From contig NC_089501.1 in NCBI RefSeq assembly GCF_036850765.1, positions 16,840,997 through 16,904,996 on the forward strand: a stretch of DNA of 64,000 bases, in the 5' to 3' direction. This stretch comes from Saccopteryx bilineata. Lineage: Eukaryota > Chordata > Mammalia > Chiroptera > Emballonuridae. A program made the translations under genes and the position numbers. Under the pieces are notes generated by a model. The model was not told where the DNA came from and searched no databases. It saw nothing but the letters and a program-made list of their open reading frames with translations. This document shows positions 35,172 to 47,100 of the stretch, in pieces (positions within the stretch are counted from its first letter, which is position 1; each line of letters opens with the position of its first letter).

Positions 35172-35489
35172 GATTTCCTGAGCAAGGGCTCATTCGGCTT
35201 GAGCACGGGCTCACCAGCTTGATCATAGAGTCACTGGTTTGAGCATTGAGATCATAGACATGGCCCCATGGTCACTAGCTTGGGCCCAAAGGTTGCTGGC
35301 TTGAGCAAGGGGTCACTTGGTCTGCTGTAGCCCCCTGGTCAAGGCACACATGAGAAAGAAATCAATAAACAATAAAAGTGCCACAATGAGGAACTGATGC
35401 TTCTCATCTCTCTCCCTTCTTGCTTGTCTGTCCCTATCTGTTCCTCTCTTTGTCTCTCTCTCTCTCTGTCTCTGTCAAAAAAAAAAAAA
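35172..35489 (+). mobile_element. tRNA-derived SINE, type B, 5'-truncated
   Basis: It enters at GAGCAAGGGCTCATTCGGCT, lacking the tRNA-like head. Repeated GGTCACT/GCTTGAGC units, GAGAAAGAAATCAATAAACA, GATGCTTCTCATC and a CT-rich run with A tail follow. Confidence 0.88.
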
Positions 35490-35687
35490 GACTGTATTGA
35501 CTGAGTACAGGTTTTAGTAAAGATGCCCCATTTTTACCAAATATAAGAAATTTACAAAACAATGATAATCCATGCTTTGTGAATAATAAAGTATGTTACT
35601 CATATTTGTAAGTAATTCATTTATGGACTACTTACTACTCTCCAGAGAAGGCTGAACAATAAACGAATATGTATAATAATAGCTATT

Positions 35688-35886
35688 GGCTCTGGCTGTG
35701 TTGTTTAGTGGATGGAGCAACTGTTTGGACTGTGGCTGCAATGGTGGGTTGATCCTTGGTCCCGCCATGTGAGAAGCAACCAATAAGTACACAACTGGAT
35801 GGAACCACTCAGTGCTTCTCTTTCTTTCTCTCTCTTCCCCTTTTCCCCATCCTCTCTCTTTCTCTTAAATCAATGGAAAAGTAAAG
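35688..35886 (+). mobile_element. Ves-like tRNA-derived SINE (type C)
   Basis: The head is GGCTCTGGCTGTGTTGTTTA with GTGGATGGAGC; B-box-like GGGTTGATCC; then GCCATGTGAGAAGCAACCAA, a TTCTCTTTC run and the terminal AAATCAATGGAAAAG. It is much shorter (~200 bp) than types A and B. Duplications TAATAATAGCTATT (35674-35687) and TAATAATAATTATT (35887-35900) flank it. Confidence 0.85.
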
Positions 35887-35900
35887 TAATAATAATTATT

Positions 35901-37789
35901 ATTTCATGAATCTAATGGCATGGAAATGTTGTGGGGAAAATTAAAAGGATTCTTTTCATTCTTCCTAAGGTTGGAAATACTGGATAATATTTGCTCTTAT
36001 TATTAGAGGATAAGTAGAAGTTTACCAAATGAAGAAATTTACTTCATGCAAGGAAATAAAAATACAAAAGAAACATATGTGATATATTAAGTGCTCAGAA
36101 AATGATGAGTCATGTCTAAGACAATCTTAGGATGTACCCCAGTGTTGGAATAAGCCGAGTTGCCTCCTCTCTCTTATGCCATTCTATGGTTTCTCCACCT
36201 TCTGCGCTAGAAATTCTGGCAGCATTAGAAAGGGAACTATTCCAGATTTTGTTTTAAGTAATTAATCCTTAAAGAGCAGAAAATTTTAAATTTTAATGCA
36301 CCTTTGTGTCTTATACAAATATCATAAATTATTTTGCCTTTATGACAGTCATACCATTAAATAAATAAAAAGTAGTGGATTGATTCATAAAAATTCTACT
36401 AGTGTCAAACAAAATTATATATAAAATTTATTTTGTGCCTACTCTATGCAAGTCATTTTGCTAAAAATAAGGGAAAATAGAAGATACAGTCTGCCTTACA
36501 TAAGCAGAGGGCAAGCCAAGTCTTGATTGCATGTCATTTGTATCAATACCTGGAAAGACCCAGAAGAAACAACTGTGGGCAGGGGGAAGTACTCTGTATC
36601 TTGTTAACAGACAAATGGTCAGATCTCTATAAAATAACCTATCAAAGAAGGAGCATAAGGAAAAGGGAGTGTGAAGAAAAGGAGGAGGAAAGGAATAACT
36701 GGAGCACAGGTTTCATATGAACTTTCCAGTTGCTGTCCTTAATCAGCCACAAGCTCTAAAATACTCAGTTATATTGTTTTCTCCTGGGAATTCAACTTGG
36801 GACATATACCTGAGGAGGCTACAGGCCTTGGGTCATCTGGGATGGACCAAGAGTAGTAATTGGTGCTTGCCTAAGGTTGTTATCCAGAGCGATATTGCTC
36901 CTGATACTACTAAGTTTTAGCATTTTGCTATATTTTTCCTGATAAATTGCTTCCTTTCATGCTAAAAATGCCCTGAGTTACTGAAAAAAGATCTCAAAGA
37001 TCGGAGATCTTTTTTGGTACAATAATTTATTAATTATTCAATTTATCAGTTTGTTAAAACTATAACAGTTACATAACTCTATTATATAACAGCTGTATAG
37101 CTACAAGTCTATAATATCAATGTCTTACATGCAGAGTTTGAAACATAAATCTTATTGTGATTCACTTGCTTTCTGTGACATCAGATTTTCTAATGCCAAG
37201 TTAATGGATGTGATATTATTAAAAATTCAAAATCAAACTCACTTATTTCAGTCACTATTCTAATCTCTGATATATTACACCTCCCTCTCTGTTTCCAGTA
37301 ATGCCTTTACAGTATTTACTAAGAGGTAAACAGTTTATTTTTAATTCTCTAGCTATGTCTTCACTCGCACACAAATAAGACATTTTCTCTCACATGATAT
37401 GTATGGATGTCATTTCTTAGAGGCTTCAATTCAGAATTGATGTGCTGATGAGTATTTAATTGGGGAAGTGAGGTGATCTAATATTGATTGACATTGCACA
37501 GTGACATTACGATTAGTATCAGATTAAGATTAAAGCACCACGGAGAATGGTAATAAGCCAGTCTAATACTTGATACTTTGCTACTTATGAAAGGAATTCT
37601 TGTTCTATAACTCCCTTTCTATTCTTTTTTTCCTTTATCCATTTTTGACAGAAACATGGAGAATAGTATAGATTTTGTGAGATTCATTATACCAAAATCT
37701 CTTCCTGTCATTTTCACGCAGGTTTTCTTTTTGTAAATTGAATTCTAGTGGACTGAAAATAAACAGAACTGAGAAAAAGATATGGATAT
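35901..37789. other. Non-coding stretch with an L2-like scrap
   Basis: No gene is supported; frames at 36523-36920 lack domains. 'GTGCCTACTCTATGCAAGTCATTTTGC' near 36436 resembles a reverse L2 end. A 12-bp perfect hairpin lies at 36984-37015. Confidence 0.45.
36984..37015. repeat. Perfect 12-bp hairpin, 8-nt loop
   Basis: Arms AAAAAAGATCTC (36984-36995) and GAGATCTTTTTT (37004-37015) around AAAGATCG. The T run could mimic a pol III stop, but no gene lies upstream. Confidence 0.9.
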
Positions 37790-37834
<45 letters not shown>

Positions 37835-37940
37835 GATATATAGATAGTAGATGATAGATGAAAGACAGATAGATAGATGATAGATAGATGATAGATAGAT
37901 AGAATAGGTGATAGATAAATTAGATAGATTAGATAGGTTG
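37790..37940. repeat. (GATA)n microsatellite, complex
   Basis: A pure TAGA/GATA run at about 37790-37833 is followed by an interrupted GATA-rich tract to about 37940. The Tyr/Leu/Ile-rich minus-strand frame across it is a by-product. Confidence 0.97.
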
Positions 37941-38394
37941 ATTTATTATTGCCAACATCTGTGCCATCGCCCAAAATCTCTGCCATTGTACATAGCTTCA
38001 ATATAAAAGCAGTGCCATGAGTGAGCCACTCAAAGCTCCATGCAGTCTATTAGGCTCTGCCACTGTAAAGATTAGACCATCCTGTGTCCATCACAATGCT
38101 GTCTATACCTTGAATCCCTGTGTGTAACATGGACAGATTGGTGCAGAGGGTGGGGTTTGGGTGCATGGACTGACTAACTTTTGAAGTTAATACCTTCAAA
38201 CTTGGGCTTCCAAGAAATCCTCAGCTGATAGTCCACACTCAATAGTCTGCAAGAAACATCCCATTTACAAATAAATATAAGAATACCTAGAAACTAAAAG
38301 AAACAAATCCAAGTTTTTTTTAAAAAAACTGTATTTTGTAATATCAGTCACTTTATTGCAATCTAGTAATAAATGTTCAAAGTATCATAGCAGT
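37941..38394. other. Single-copy non-coding stretch
   Basis: No gene or repeat is recognised. Confidence 0.4.
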
Positions 38395-38585
38395 AAGAAG
38401 CATCAATTATGGAACCAGAATTATTAGATTTTAATTCCCTTCTCTGTTTAAGAAGAGAATAAGAATAAAACTATTTTCTAAGGCAGTTTTCAAGACTAAA
38501 TGAAATAAATATGTGAAGACCTGAGGATAGCTCTTAGCATATAGGAAGCACCACATTAGGGTTAGAAATTATTATTATTTTACAT
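38395..38585 (+). mobile_element. MIR SINE fragment
   Basis: 'AGCATCAATTATGGAACCAGA', 'GATTTTAATTCCC', 'GAATAAGAATAAAAC', 'AAATGAAATAAATATGTGAAG', 'CTTAGCATATAGGAAGC' and 'TATTATTATTTT' follow MIR in the plus direction. Confidence 0.55.
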
Positions 38586-39884
38586 TTTTCCCTGAAAATA
38601 TAAAAATTCTCGGTCTTTATTTTATTTGTATTATTCACTAAAATATTTATTGCCCTCCCCTTTTAAATCTTCAAACTATTATTTTTCTTTAAGGAACAGT
38701 TTATTCTCAAGATCTTTTTAAACTGGAAAGAAATAATGTAATATAATGAAAAGAACATAGATTTCCAAGCTAATAAATTTAAGGATTTGCTTTCTGGCTT
38801 CACTGTTTTATTTTGAGTGTTTTACATTTTTGAGCTTTGGTTTTCTGGCTGATATAATGGAATTAAAGTATTTAATTCAAAATAGTGAAATAAAATTTGT
38901 TTAACTATATATATTTCTCTTTGTAGATCCCTACTCACCACAACACCAAAAGTGACAATAGATGATAAAGTATAAATAGAAATAATCTGAAATAAAACAA
39001 GAAATCCAAAAAGCCAACTATTACATATAGGAATTTCAATAAGTTTCCACAAATTACTATACATTAAAGATAAGACAGATTGAAGGTAGTAGAAACAGTT
39101 CTCTCTAAGGAACCTCCACTAATAGTCCTAAATTTAAAGCTATGGGTCAAAATTCCACTTATCTGAAATGTTACCTACATAAAATTTTAAGTTTTTATAA
39201 TTAGTATATAAGAAAAAGTCATATGTATTACTAACACAGCACTATTGTATAGTGAGTAAACTTGTAGGAGAGTATTTTCAAATCAAATTAAGCAAATCAG
39301 AGATTTTACCCATCAAGCTTTATTAGATAAGTTAAGGACAGTAATAATCAAATAGCTCAGAAGAAACAGGAGGGGGTCTGGGAATTTGATAGCTACTCCC
39401 AGGTCCTTTTTTCCTGCAAAGTCATGAAACTCTGGCCCAGAATAAATGAAGTCTCTCAATGAGGTTTGCAGGGCTCCCCACTCTATAGAAAGCTTTTAAT
39501 TTATGTAACATCTCTGTTTTATTTCCCCCAGAGAATTGTATTGTTTATGCGACATCCTCCAGGGAGCGATGCCTTGCAGATTTTGCATTCTATTTACTAG
39601 GGGTAATCATATCCAGGGACTTCTGCCATGGGCATTTCAGAGACAAGGCCTCTTCCTTCTGTCAAACGTCATTAGTCTATTTACCCAGAGGTCCCGTAGA
39701 CAAGAAAAATAGACCAGGTTGCCTGCCATCTTTTCTTTTCTCTTGGGGTATCCCTACAGTAAAGTGAATAAATTCTATTCTGTCCAGCTACTTTAACTAT
39801 TTCCTTCCTTAAATCATATTTGATATTTCAGATTGCCTTTACATGTCTGTTGTTATGGAATAATCACAGATTTATAAGGTAAGA
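38586..39884. other. Single-copy non-coding stretch
   Basis: No supported gene. An 80-codon minus frame at 38822-39064 has no domain. Confidence 0.45.
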
Positions 39885-40020
39885 GAGTGAATATTCTTAA
39901 TCTCTGTTTTACAATAAAGAAACTGAAGTTCAGAAAGATTGGAGTCTAAGATAGCTAATTACCAGAATAACAGTGCTGCCTTTGGATTCTCCATTTAGAG
40001 CCCACTCTCTTAATCAGAAA
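39885..40020 (-). mobile_element. MIR SINE fragment
   Basis: 'TCTGTTTTACAATAAAGAAACTGAAGTTCAGAAAG', 'GATAGCTAATTACCAGAA', 'GGATTCTCC' and 'AGCCCACTCTCTTAATCA' match reverse MIR. Confidence 0.65.
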
Positions 40021-40129
40021 TAAACAAATAGCACTATCTGATGGTGATTACCTCAACTGGTGACCTACGGACTCTGCTATCCCTACAAGCCTTTGCAGTC
40101 TATATTTAGCTGTTTCAATAGTTTAAAGG

Positions 40130-40365
40130 TGAGTTAAACATTGGTCAAATGACAGTGTGAAGATTTCAGGAAGGAAATGGGTTGCAGGGAGTTGGAGAAG
40201 GATAGAGGGGTGATGGATAGTGGTGGAAACTTGACTTGGGGTTGTAAACACACAGTGCAATATACAGCTGATATATTATACAACTGTACACCTGAAACCT
40301 GTATAATTTTATGAACCAATGTCACCCCAACATTCAAGAAAAAAATTTTAAACAAAAGTGGTGGG
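40130..40365 (+). mobile_element. Old L1 3' end fragment
   Basis: 'CACAGTGCAATATACAGCTGA', 'CAACTGTACACCTGAAACC' and 'TATGAACCAATGTCACCCCAA' match the L1 end also seen in pieces at 838-882 and 1275-1720. It is 5'-truncated. Confidence 0.75.
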
Positions 40366-40409
40366 TCAAATGACCCATAAGAAGACTCAAATAATTAAAT
40401 AACTCATTA

Positions 40410-40424
40410 ATATATTTATGTAGA
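40410..40424. repeat. Left target-site duplication of L1-B
   Basis: ATATATTTATGTAGA, repeated exactly at 48240-48254. Confidence 0.92.
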
Positions 40425-42819
40425 GGTGACGTCACGGAAATGGCGCCGTGAGAAGCGCGTCCGACAGCTCTCCCCTAAATCACAACAAATTTATCAACTA
40501 GAAACAGAAAAATTTATCCTCGGAGCATTCCGGAGTTCCACACAAACTGAAAGCAAAAGGACTGTTATCACTTGAATCTGAGAGACGAGGGTGTGGAGGA
40601 AGCTACCGCAGCGACGCTCATTCAAGCCGCCAGGGAGTGCACCTGCGGTGAGTCAGCCCATATACTTGGGAACCGCAAGCCAACGCAAGCGGCCGCGAAC
40701 CCCCGCGAACCGCCACCACGAGCTGCCGTGAGCCCCCGCGAACCGCCACCGCGAGCGGCCGCCATGAGCCGCCGCGCGCGCGCCCGGTCCCGGTCCGGTT
40801 GAGCACCGCTGACGTTCCCAGTGGCCCGCACACTGCGAGTGGGGGTCGCCGGCCACCAGTGCCCGGAGCGCCCCATTCGCGCGCGTGCCTTGGGCATTCC
40901 ATGCGCCCAGGGCGCCCTACTGGCCCGCACACCCAGGGGGCTCCATTATCCTGCGCCTGGTGCGGTCCAGCCGCCAGCGGCGGGGCGAGCGGGAGAGGCT
41001 TGGGAGATTCTCTCCGTGGGCGGGGCACCTCACCCAGCCATTCAAGCTAACAATCAAGCGTTGGGGGAGGGGCGCGCGCAGGCAGCCTAAAATACCTTCG
41101 GAAACACAGCTGCGACCCAATCACTGAAATTAGCTTAACCCATAAAATCTGCGCACCCTCGGTTCTAATTGATAAGATCTCTCTCAGTTCAGCGTTCCAA
41201 GACAAGAGGCGTGATATTTTTTAGTGCCTCTCGCTAAAGGGGCGGGGGCAACTTCTGATTGATAGAGCCTCCATATTCAGGGATAAACGCTAACAAGAAG
41301 GACTTGGCAGATAATAAGGTCTATACTACACTAGTCGTAAGCAGAGACTAGTGCCTCTTCTTCCCTGCAAAAACAGGCTACAAAGTGTGGAAAGCCTGGG
41401 TTGAGAGGTCCAACTAAATGATAGGCGCTGAACAGTCACCTTGACAACAATTGACTCCCACCCCCGCCTGATTACACTGGAGGCCCTGACTCTCAGAGCC
41501 TTTCCCAAAGCCTTGCACTGAGTGGGGATAGAGTGGGGATTTCCCAGCTCTTTGAGCCTCTTACTCCCCAGGCAGAAGCAGTTGCAGCCTTATAGCTGGA
41601 TCACCAGGCTGCTAATTCAGAAAGGGGGGACTAGGAGAGAGAATCCAGGAAAGCAAACTCTCTCATCGTTGGACCCTGCAAACGCCAACAAGCCTTGACT
41701 ACCAGCAAGACTAAAGCCAATTATATGACATTGCCATAGAATCCCATCAACTGCAAATCCCTACCTAAGAGTGACACAGGGGCAGAGCCTGGGGTACAGA
41801 GTCACCGACTAGGAAGAGGGAGAGAAAAGAAAAAGGAAGAAGTTAACCTCTCAAAATCAAGAAAAACCCACAGACTTTACAACTTGATCCACTAATTTTT
41901 GTTGTTGTTGTTGTTGTTGTTTGTTTCTTCTATCTTTTTGCCTTTATTTCCTCCACCTTGGTCCTTCTATTCTCTGCCCATCTTATGCTTCCCCTTTCTT
42001 GAACTACACTACCCATGAGTGTTGCATTTTATTTTTCTTCTTCATCCTCACCCTCCTTTAAGGTTATACTCCAAAACACTTAACTCTCACTCTCTCCTCT
42101 TTTGTTTTTTTTTGGTTTTTTTTGTCTTGCTTTATTTAGTTTTTTTCTCCTCCTATTTTATTTCTTCCTTCATTTTTCTCTTTTTCTTATTTTTTCCTTT
42201 CTATTCGTTTTTTCTTTTCTCATTTTACTTTCCTCCCATATAATCCTCAATCACGAACAAATTAGTTAATTTGGGACTCAAGGCTTTTTTTTGGCTTTAT
42301 TTCTCTTTTTTGCTTTTGTTTTTATTTTTTTTTCTCTTGTTTGTTTATTTTTGTGGCATTTTGGGTCCTCCCAACCCAAGGTCTCCATTGTATTTAGTCT
42401 TCGCTCCACTTAATACAACAGATTTTTACTTATTATTTTTATTTTTTCTTCTTTATTATTCTGTTTTGGTCCTTTTTTCTGGTTCCCTCTTATCCCTCTC
42501 ATTATATCTCTTAGTTGACCATCACTTACAAGCAAATCATCTTATGCTTGTCTAAGATTTTCTTCCTTTTTTTTTTTTTTGCATTTAGTAGGTCCCTACT
42601 CCCTTTTTTTTGCCCCTTGAACTCTTCACCCCAAATCAGGCCCTCCATTATAGGCACGATATTTCTCTGAGGAGGGGAGAGGAGGGAAAGAGAAGAGAGA
42701 AAAAAAGGGGGAAATAATAAATTATTACTGTTTTTTTTTGTGGGGTGTTTTACCTTTTTTTTTTTTTCTTTTTACTCTTTATTAATTCTAATTAGTGCTA
42801 TCAATAAGACCACCCTCAG
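40425..42819 (+). promoter_or_regulatory. L1-B 5' UTR with CpG-rich promoter module
   Basis: It starts GGTGACGTCACGGAAATGGC. After about 100 bp shared with L1-A, a CpG-rich block at about 40560-41090 contains a 33-bp tandem duplication (units from 40700 and 40733) and dense CGCG runs. Homology with L1-A returns at about 41465 (CCTGATTACACTGG). A pyrimidine-rich leader (about 41880-42790) precedes ORF1. Confidence 0.75.
40427..40434 (+). promoter_or_regulatory. CRE/ATF palindrome TGACGTCA at L1-B start
   Basis: A perfect palindrome 3 bp into the element, shared with L1-A and L1-C although the nearby 5' UTR modules differ. Confidence 0.7.
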
Positions 42820-43813
42820 ATGCTGATAAGAAAGAGGAAATCGAATATTATGGATACAAAAGAAAGAGAGGTAACACAAATAGATGTGGAAAAATCTATG
42901 GAGAAAAGACAACATATTGGAAGCCTTGGAGCTAAATGACAGAGAATTTAAAATAGAAATCTTAAAAATACTCAGAGATATACAAGAAAACACAGAAAGG
43001 CAATATAGGGAGATCAGAAAACAACTCAATGAACACAAAGAATATATTACCAAGGAAATTGAAACTATAAAAACAAATCAAACAGAAATGAAAAACTCAA
43101 TTCACGAGCTGAAAAACGAGGTAACAAGCTTAGCTAACAGAACAGCCCAGATTGAAGATAGGATTAGTGAAATAGAAGACAAACAACTTGAGGCACAACA
43201 GAGAGAAGAAGAAAGAGACTCAAAAATAATAAAAAATGAGAAAGCCCTACAGGAATTGTCTGACTCCATCAGAAAGAATAACATAAGAATAATAGGTATA
43301 TCAGAGGGAGAAGAGAAAGAAAATGGAATGGAGAATATACTCAAACAAATAATAGACGAGAACTTCCCAAGCCTGTGGGAGGAACTAAAGCCTCAAATTC
43401 AAGAAGCAAACAGAAGACCAAGTTTTCTTAACCCCAACAAACCCACTCCAAGGCACATCATAATAAAGATGACACAAACCAATGACAAAGAAAAAATTCT
43501 CAAGGCAGCCAGGGAAAAGAAGAGTACAACATATAAAGGAAGGCCTATTAGATTATCATCAGAATTCTCAGCAGAAACTCTACAAGCTAGAAGAGAGTGG
43601 ACCCCAATATTTAAAGCCCTGAAAGAGAGGAATTTTCAGCCAAGAATACTATACCCATCAAAGCTATCCTTCAAGTATGAAGGAGATATAAAAACATTCA
43701 CAAATACAGAAAAGATGAGAGAATTTATCAACAGAAAGCCCCCACTCCAGGAAATACTAAGGGGGGTTTTCCAACCAGATTCAAAGAACAAAAGAAAACA
43801 ACACCACAAGTAA
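42820..43813 (+). pseudogene. L1-B ORF1 (RNA-binding protein), N-terminal frameshift
   Basis: From the family start ATG at 42820 the frame reads MLIRKRKSNIMDTKERE, but a 2-nt loss near 42903 (compare L1-A 28673-28690) shifts it. An in-frame ATG at 42884 in the other frame gives a 309-residue product that lacks only the native N-terminus. It has a Lys/Glu-rich coiled coil (about 30-115), an RRM-like domain (NNIRIIGISEGEE, MENILKQIIDENFPSL) and a C-terminal domain with ILKAAREKKSTTYKGRPIRL, SAETLQARREW and YPSKLSFKYEGDI. The rest is intact to the TAA at 43811-43813. Whether the internal ATG is used is unknown. Confidence 0.9.
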
Positions 43814-43905
43814 CAGCTCCACCAAGAACACAATAAAACCAAACTTAAACTGTGACAACAAAGGAAAAAAAGGGGGGAGAGGATGGAGATTAACAGTAGC
43901 AAAGG

Positions 43906-44142
43906 ATGATGAAGTGCAGAAATACTTATAAGATAGGGTACTACAATGAATATGGTAGGTACCCTTTTCATTACTTAATGGTAACCACCCTTAAAAAAAC
44001 CACCACAAAAACACTTGACTTAAAAAAGGTAGCAACAGAGGAAAGAAGTATGGAACACAAACAAACAAAAACAAATGATAGAAAAACAAAAGAGAAGAAT
44101 CAAACTAGATACAAAACTAACAGAAAGCAATTTATAAAATAG
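43906..44142 (+). CDS. Inter-ORF small open frame in L1-B (78 codons)
   Basis: It begins [18 protein letters not shown] and ends NRKQFIK, with its stop overlapping the position of the ORF2 start (44139). Homologous frames occur in L1-A and L1-C, about 90 nt after ORF1. It is Lys/Thr-rich with no known domain. The frame is open in two L1 subfamilies despite many substitutions, which is suggestive but not proof of coding. Confidence 0.35.
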   Translation: MMKCRNTYKIGYYNEYGRYPFHYLMVTTLKKTTTKTLDLKKVATEERSMEHKQTKTNDRKTKEKNQTRYKTNRKQFIK

Positions 44143-47100
44143 CAGTAGGGAACCCACAAGTGTCAATAATTACACTAAATGTAAATGGATTAAACTTACC
44201 AATAAAAAGACACAGAGTAGCAGAATGGATTAAAAAAGAAAATCCAACTATATGCTGCCTACAAGAAACACATCTAAGCAACAAGGATAAAAACAAATTC
44301 AAAGTGAAAGGCTGGAAAACAATACTCCAAGCAAACAACACCCAAAAAAAAGCAGGCGTAGCAATACTCATATCTAATAATGCTGACTACAAGACAGAAA
44401 AAGTACTCAGAGACAAAAATGGTCATTTCATAATGATTAAGGGGAAGTTGAATCAAGAAGACATAACAATCCTTAATATATATGCACCAAACCAAGGAGC
44501 ACCAAAATATATAAGACAGCTACTTATTGACCTTAAAACAAAAACTAACAAAAATACAATCATACTTGGAGACCTCAATACACCACTGACGGCTCTAGAT
44601 CGGTCATCCAAACAGAGAATCAATAAAGATATAGTGGCCTTAAACGAAATACTAGAACACCTGGATATGATAGACATCTACAGGACACTTCATCCCAAAG
44701 CGACAGAGTATACATTTTTCTCTAGTGTACATGGAACATTCTCAAGAATTGACCATATGTTGGGCCACAAAGACAATATCAGCAAATTTAGAAAAATTGA
44801 AATTGTACCAAGCATATTTTCTGATCATAAAGCCTTGAAACTAGAATTCAACTGCAAAAAAGAGGGGGAAAACCCCACAAAAATGTGGAAACTAAACAAC
44901 ATACTTCTAAAAAATGAATGGGTCAAAGAAGAAATAAGTGCAGAAATCAAAAGATATATACAGACAAATGAAAATGAAAATATGACATATCAGAATCTCT
45001 GGGATGCAGCAAAAGCAGTAATAAGAGGAAAGTTCATATCACTTCAGGCCTATATGAACAAACAAGAGAGAGCCGAAGTAAACCACTTAACTTCACACCT
45101 TAAGGAACTAGATAAAGAAGAACAAAGACAACCCAAAACCAGCCGAAGAAAGGAGATAATAAAAATCAGAGCAGAAATAAATGAAATAGAGAACAGAAAA
45201 ACTATAGAAAAAATCAATAAAACAAGGAGCTGGTTCTTTGAAAAGATCAACAAAATTGACAAACCCTTGGCAAGACTCACCAAGGAAAAAAGACACAAGA
45301 CTCAAATAAATAAAATCCAAAATGAAAGAGGAGAGATCACCACAGACATCATAGAAATACAAAGAATTATTGTAGAATACTATGAAAAATTATATGCCAC
45401 CAAATACAACAATCTAGAAGAAATGGATAAATTCCTAGAACAATACAACCTTCCTAGACTGAGTCATGAAGAAGCAGAAAGCCTAAATAGACCAATCAGC
45501 AGGGAAGAAATAGAAAAAACTATTAAAAATCTCCCCAAAAATAAAAGTCCAGGCCCAGACGGTTATACTAGTGAATTCTATCAAACATTCAAAGAAGACT
45601 TGGTTCCTATTCTACTCAAAGTCTTCCAAAAACTTGAAGAAGAAGCAATACTTCCAAACACATTTTATGAGGCCAACATAACCCTCATAGCAAAACCTGG
45701 CAAGGATGGCACAAAGAAAGAAAACTACAGACCAATATCTCTAATGAATACAGATGCTAAAATACTAAACAAAATACTGGCAAACCGAATACAACAACAT
45801 ATTAAAAAAATAATACATCATGATCAAGTGGGATTCATCCCAGAATCTCAAGGATGGTTCAACATACGCAAAACGGTTAACGTAATACACCATATCAACA
45901 AAACAAAGAACAAAAACCACATGATCTTATCAATAGATGCAGAAAAGGCTTTTGATAAAATACAACACAATTTTATGTTTAAGACTCTCAACAAAATGGG
46001 TATAGAAGGAAAATATCTCAACATGATGAAGTCCATATATGATAAACCATCAGCCAACATCCTATTAAACGGCATAAAACTGAGGACTTTCTGCCTTAAA
46101 TCAGGAACAAGACAGGGTTGTCCACTCTCTCCACTCTTATTCAACGTGGTGCTAGAAGTTCTGGCCAGAGCAATCAGACAAGACAAAGAAATAAAAGGCA
46201 TCCATATCGGAAAAGAAGAAGTAAAGCTATCACTTTTTGCTGATGATATGATCCTATACATCGAAAACCCGAAGGACTCCACAAAAAGATTATTAGAAAC
46301 AATTAACCAATACAGTAAGGTCGCAGGATACAAAATTAACATACAAAAGTCCATAGCCTTTCTATATGCCAACAATGAAATATTAGAAAACGAACTCAAA
46401 AAAATAATCCCCTTCACGATTGCAACAAAAAAAATAAAATACCTAGGAATAAACATAACAAAGAACGTAAAGGACCTATATAATGAAAATTACAAAGCAT
46501 TGTTAAGGGAAATCGAAAAAGATACAATGAGATGGAAAAATATTCCTTGTTCTTGGATAGGAAGAATAAATATAATCAAAATGGCCATATTACCCAAAGC
46601 AATATACAAATTTAATGCAATTCCCATCAAAATCCCTATGAGATTTTTTAAAGAAATGGAACAAAAAATCATCAGATTTATAAGGAACTATAAAAAACCC
46701 CGAATAGCCAAAACAATCCTAAGGAAAAAGAATGAAGCTGGGGGCATTACAATACCTGACTTTAAACTATATTATAGGGCCACGATAATCAAAACAGCAT
46801 GGTATTGGCAAAAAAATAGACACTCAGACCAATGGAACAGAATAGAAAGCCCAGAAATAAAACCACATATATATGGTCAAATAATCTTTGATAAAGGGGC
46901 CAACAACACACAATGGTGAAAAGAAAGCCTCTTCAACAAATGGTGTTGGGAAAACTGGAAAGCCACATGCAAAAGAATGAAACTCGACTACAGCCTGTCC
47001 CCATGTACTAAAATTAATTCAAAATGGATCAAAGACCTAAATATAAGACCTGAAACAATAAAGTACATAGAAGAAGACATAGGTACTAACATCATGGACC

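Noticed and set aside
37789..38001. Minus-strand frame rich in Tyr, Leu, Ile and Ser
   Set aside because: It is a translation of the GATA microsatellite.
40618..41028. 136-codon antisense frame rich in Arg, Gly and Pro in the L1-B 5' UTR
   Set aside because: CpG-rich sequence lacks stops in several frames at once; there is no second copy to test conservation.
42019..42555. Phe/Leu-rich frames that look like multi-pass membrane proteins
   Set aside because: They are translations of the T-rich pyrimidine leader in the L1-B 5' UTR, not genes.
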